The notes below the pieces were generated by a model, which saw nothing but the letters and a program-made list of their open reading frames with translations, made no database searches and was not told the origin of the DNA. Of a DNA stretch of 57,825 nt, positions 57,613 through 57,825 are shown piece by piece. Both the position numbers and the translations under genes were made by a program. Every line of letters begins with the position of its first letter. The first letter of the stretch is position 1. This stretch comes from an uncultured Clostridia bacterium (GTDB lineage: Bacteria > Bacillota > Clostridia > TANB77 > CAG-508): NCBI GenBank assembly GCA_944386685.1, contig CALXCA010000002.1, positions 80,649 to 138,473 of the forward strand. The letters run 5' to 3'.

Positions 57613-57825
57613 ATTATCCCTCATTTTTTAATATATTTAAATTTATAATACCAAAAAAATTCAGCAGAATAAGTTCACGAATAACACCAGTAGCAAATAA
57701 CGTAGGCAAAAAGAGAATGTAGAAAATAAATTCTTAATTTAAATAAAAGGTCAACTGAAAAAGTAAAATATAATTAGAAAAAGTAAATTCTATTTACTGA
57801 TTAAAAGCTATTTAAAGGGATTTAA

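Noticed and set aside
1..57825. CRISPR array
   Set aside because: No set of evenly spaced direct repeats with unique spacers was seen; the repeats present are hairpins, gene duplicates or terminators.

Overview
The window looks like chromosome from an AT-rich, anaerobic, probably spore-forming Clostridia-type Firmicute, possibly a gut commensal. The reasons are the very low GC, strong Shine-Dalgarno sites, near-consensus promoters (TTGAxx, 17 bp, TATAAT), Spo0A, a SigH-like sigma factor and BofA, a three-subunit [FeFe] hydrogenase of the electron-bifurcating type, and an NRPS ending in a reductase, an architecture known from gut Clostridia.

Layout. 1-7.4 kb: housekeeping genes (end of trmD, rplS with a probable L19 leader, murI, sigH, a phosphodiester glycosidase, cmk, an HD protein). 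7.4-17 kb: a structured repeat, then a two-gene operon of a C-A-T-C-A-T-R NRPS and an orphan membrane histidine kinase. 17-20.6 kb: a CobW GTPase, a higher-GC two-gene insert (RelA/SpoT-like synthetase plus a tiny protein that duplicates its N-terminal domain) and a PHP phosphoesterase. 20.8-25 kb: hydCBA. 25-36 kb: a CNNM/HlyC protein, a transpeptidase, pyrBI, ddl, a hypothetical paralogous to the gene at 1.06 kb, a candidate Fst/par-like type I toxin-antitoxin locus, tRNA-Gln and tRNA-His, a flavoprotein, a YigZ protein and spo0A. 36-45.4 kb: mTERF-like helical-repeat proteins, an alpha-amylase, gltX, a DUF951 protein, engB-serS, a DUF2508 protein and a frameshifted bofA.

45.5-57.8 kb is an accessory and defence graveyard starting at tRNA-Gly. 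A near-perfect repeat of the tRNA 3' end brackets about 3.9 kb holding a KilA-N gene and a TrlF-like PHP-ABC ATPase. Beyond it lie a decayed AbrB/PIN pair, a dinD pseudogene, a coiled-coil gene (with the deletion scar of a second copy at 57.25 kb), three broken ORF6N antirepressor genes, a putative DNA-hypermodification gene paired with a radical SAM enzyme (with a 3' remnant of a second copy at 56.4 kb), an ImmA/IrrE protease, a NERD protein and an XRE regulator.

The strongest signals needing follow-up are: (1) the convergent small-peptide/RNA locus at 32.55-32.89 kb; (2) a 148-nt structured repeat in three copies whose arms and internal helices change in a compensatory way; (3) the synthetase and mini-partner pair at 18.5-19.7 kb; (4) the hypermodification and radical SAM pair; (5) palindromes kept at one place in the ORF6N genes; (6) the NRPS-kinase operon, whose kinase might feed Spo0A. 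Functional statements rest on motifs read by eye; no search or folding was run.
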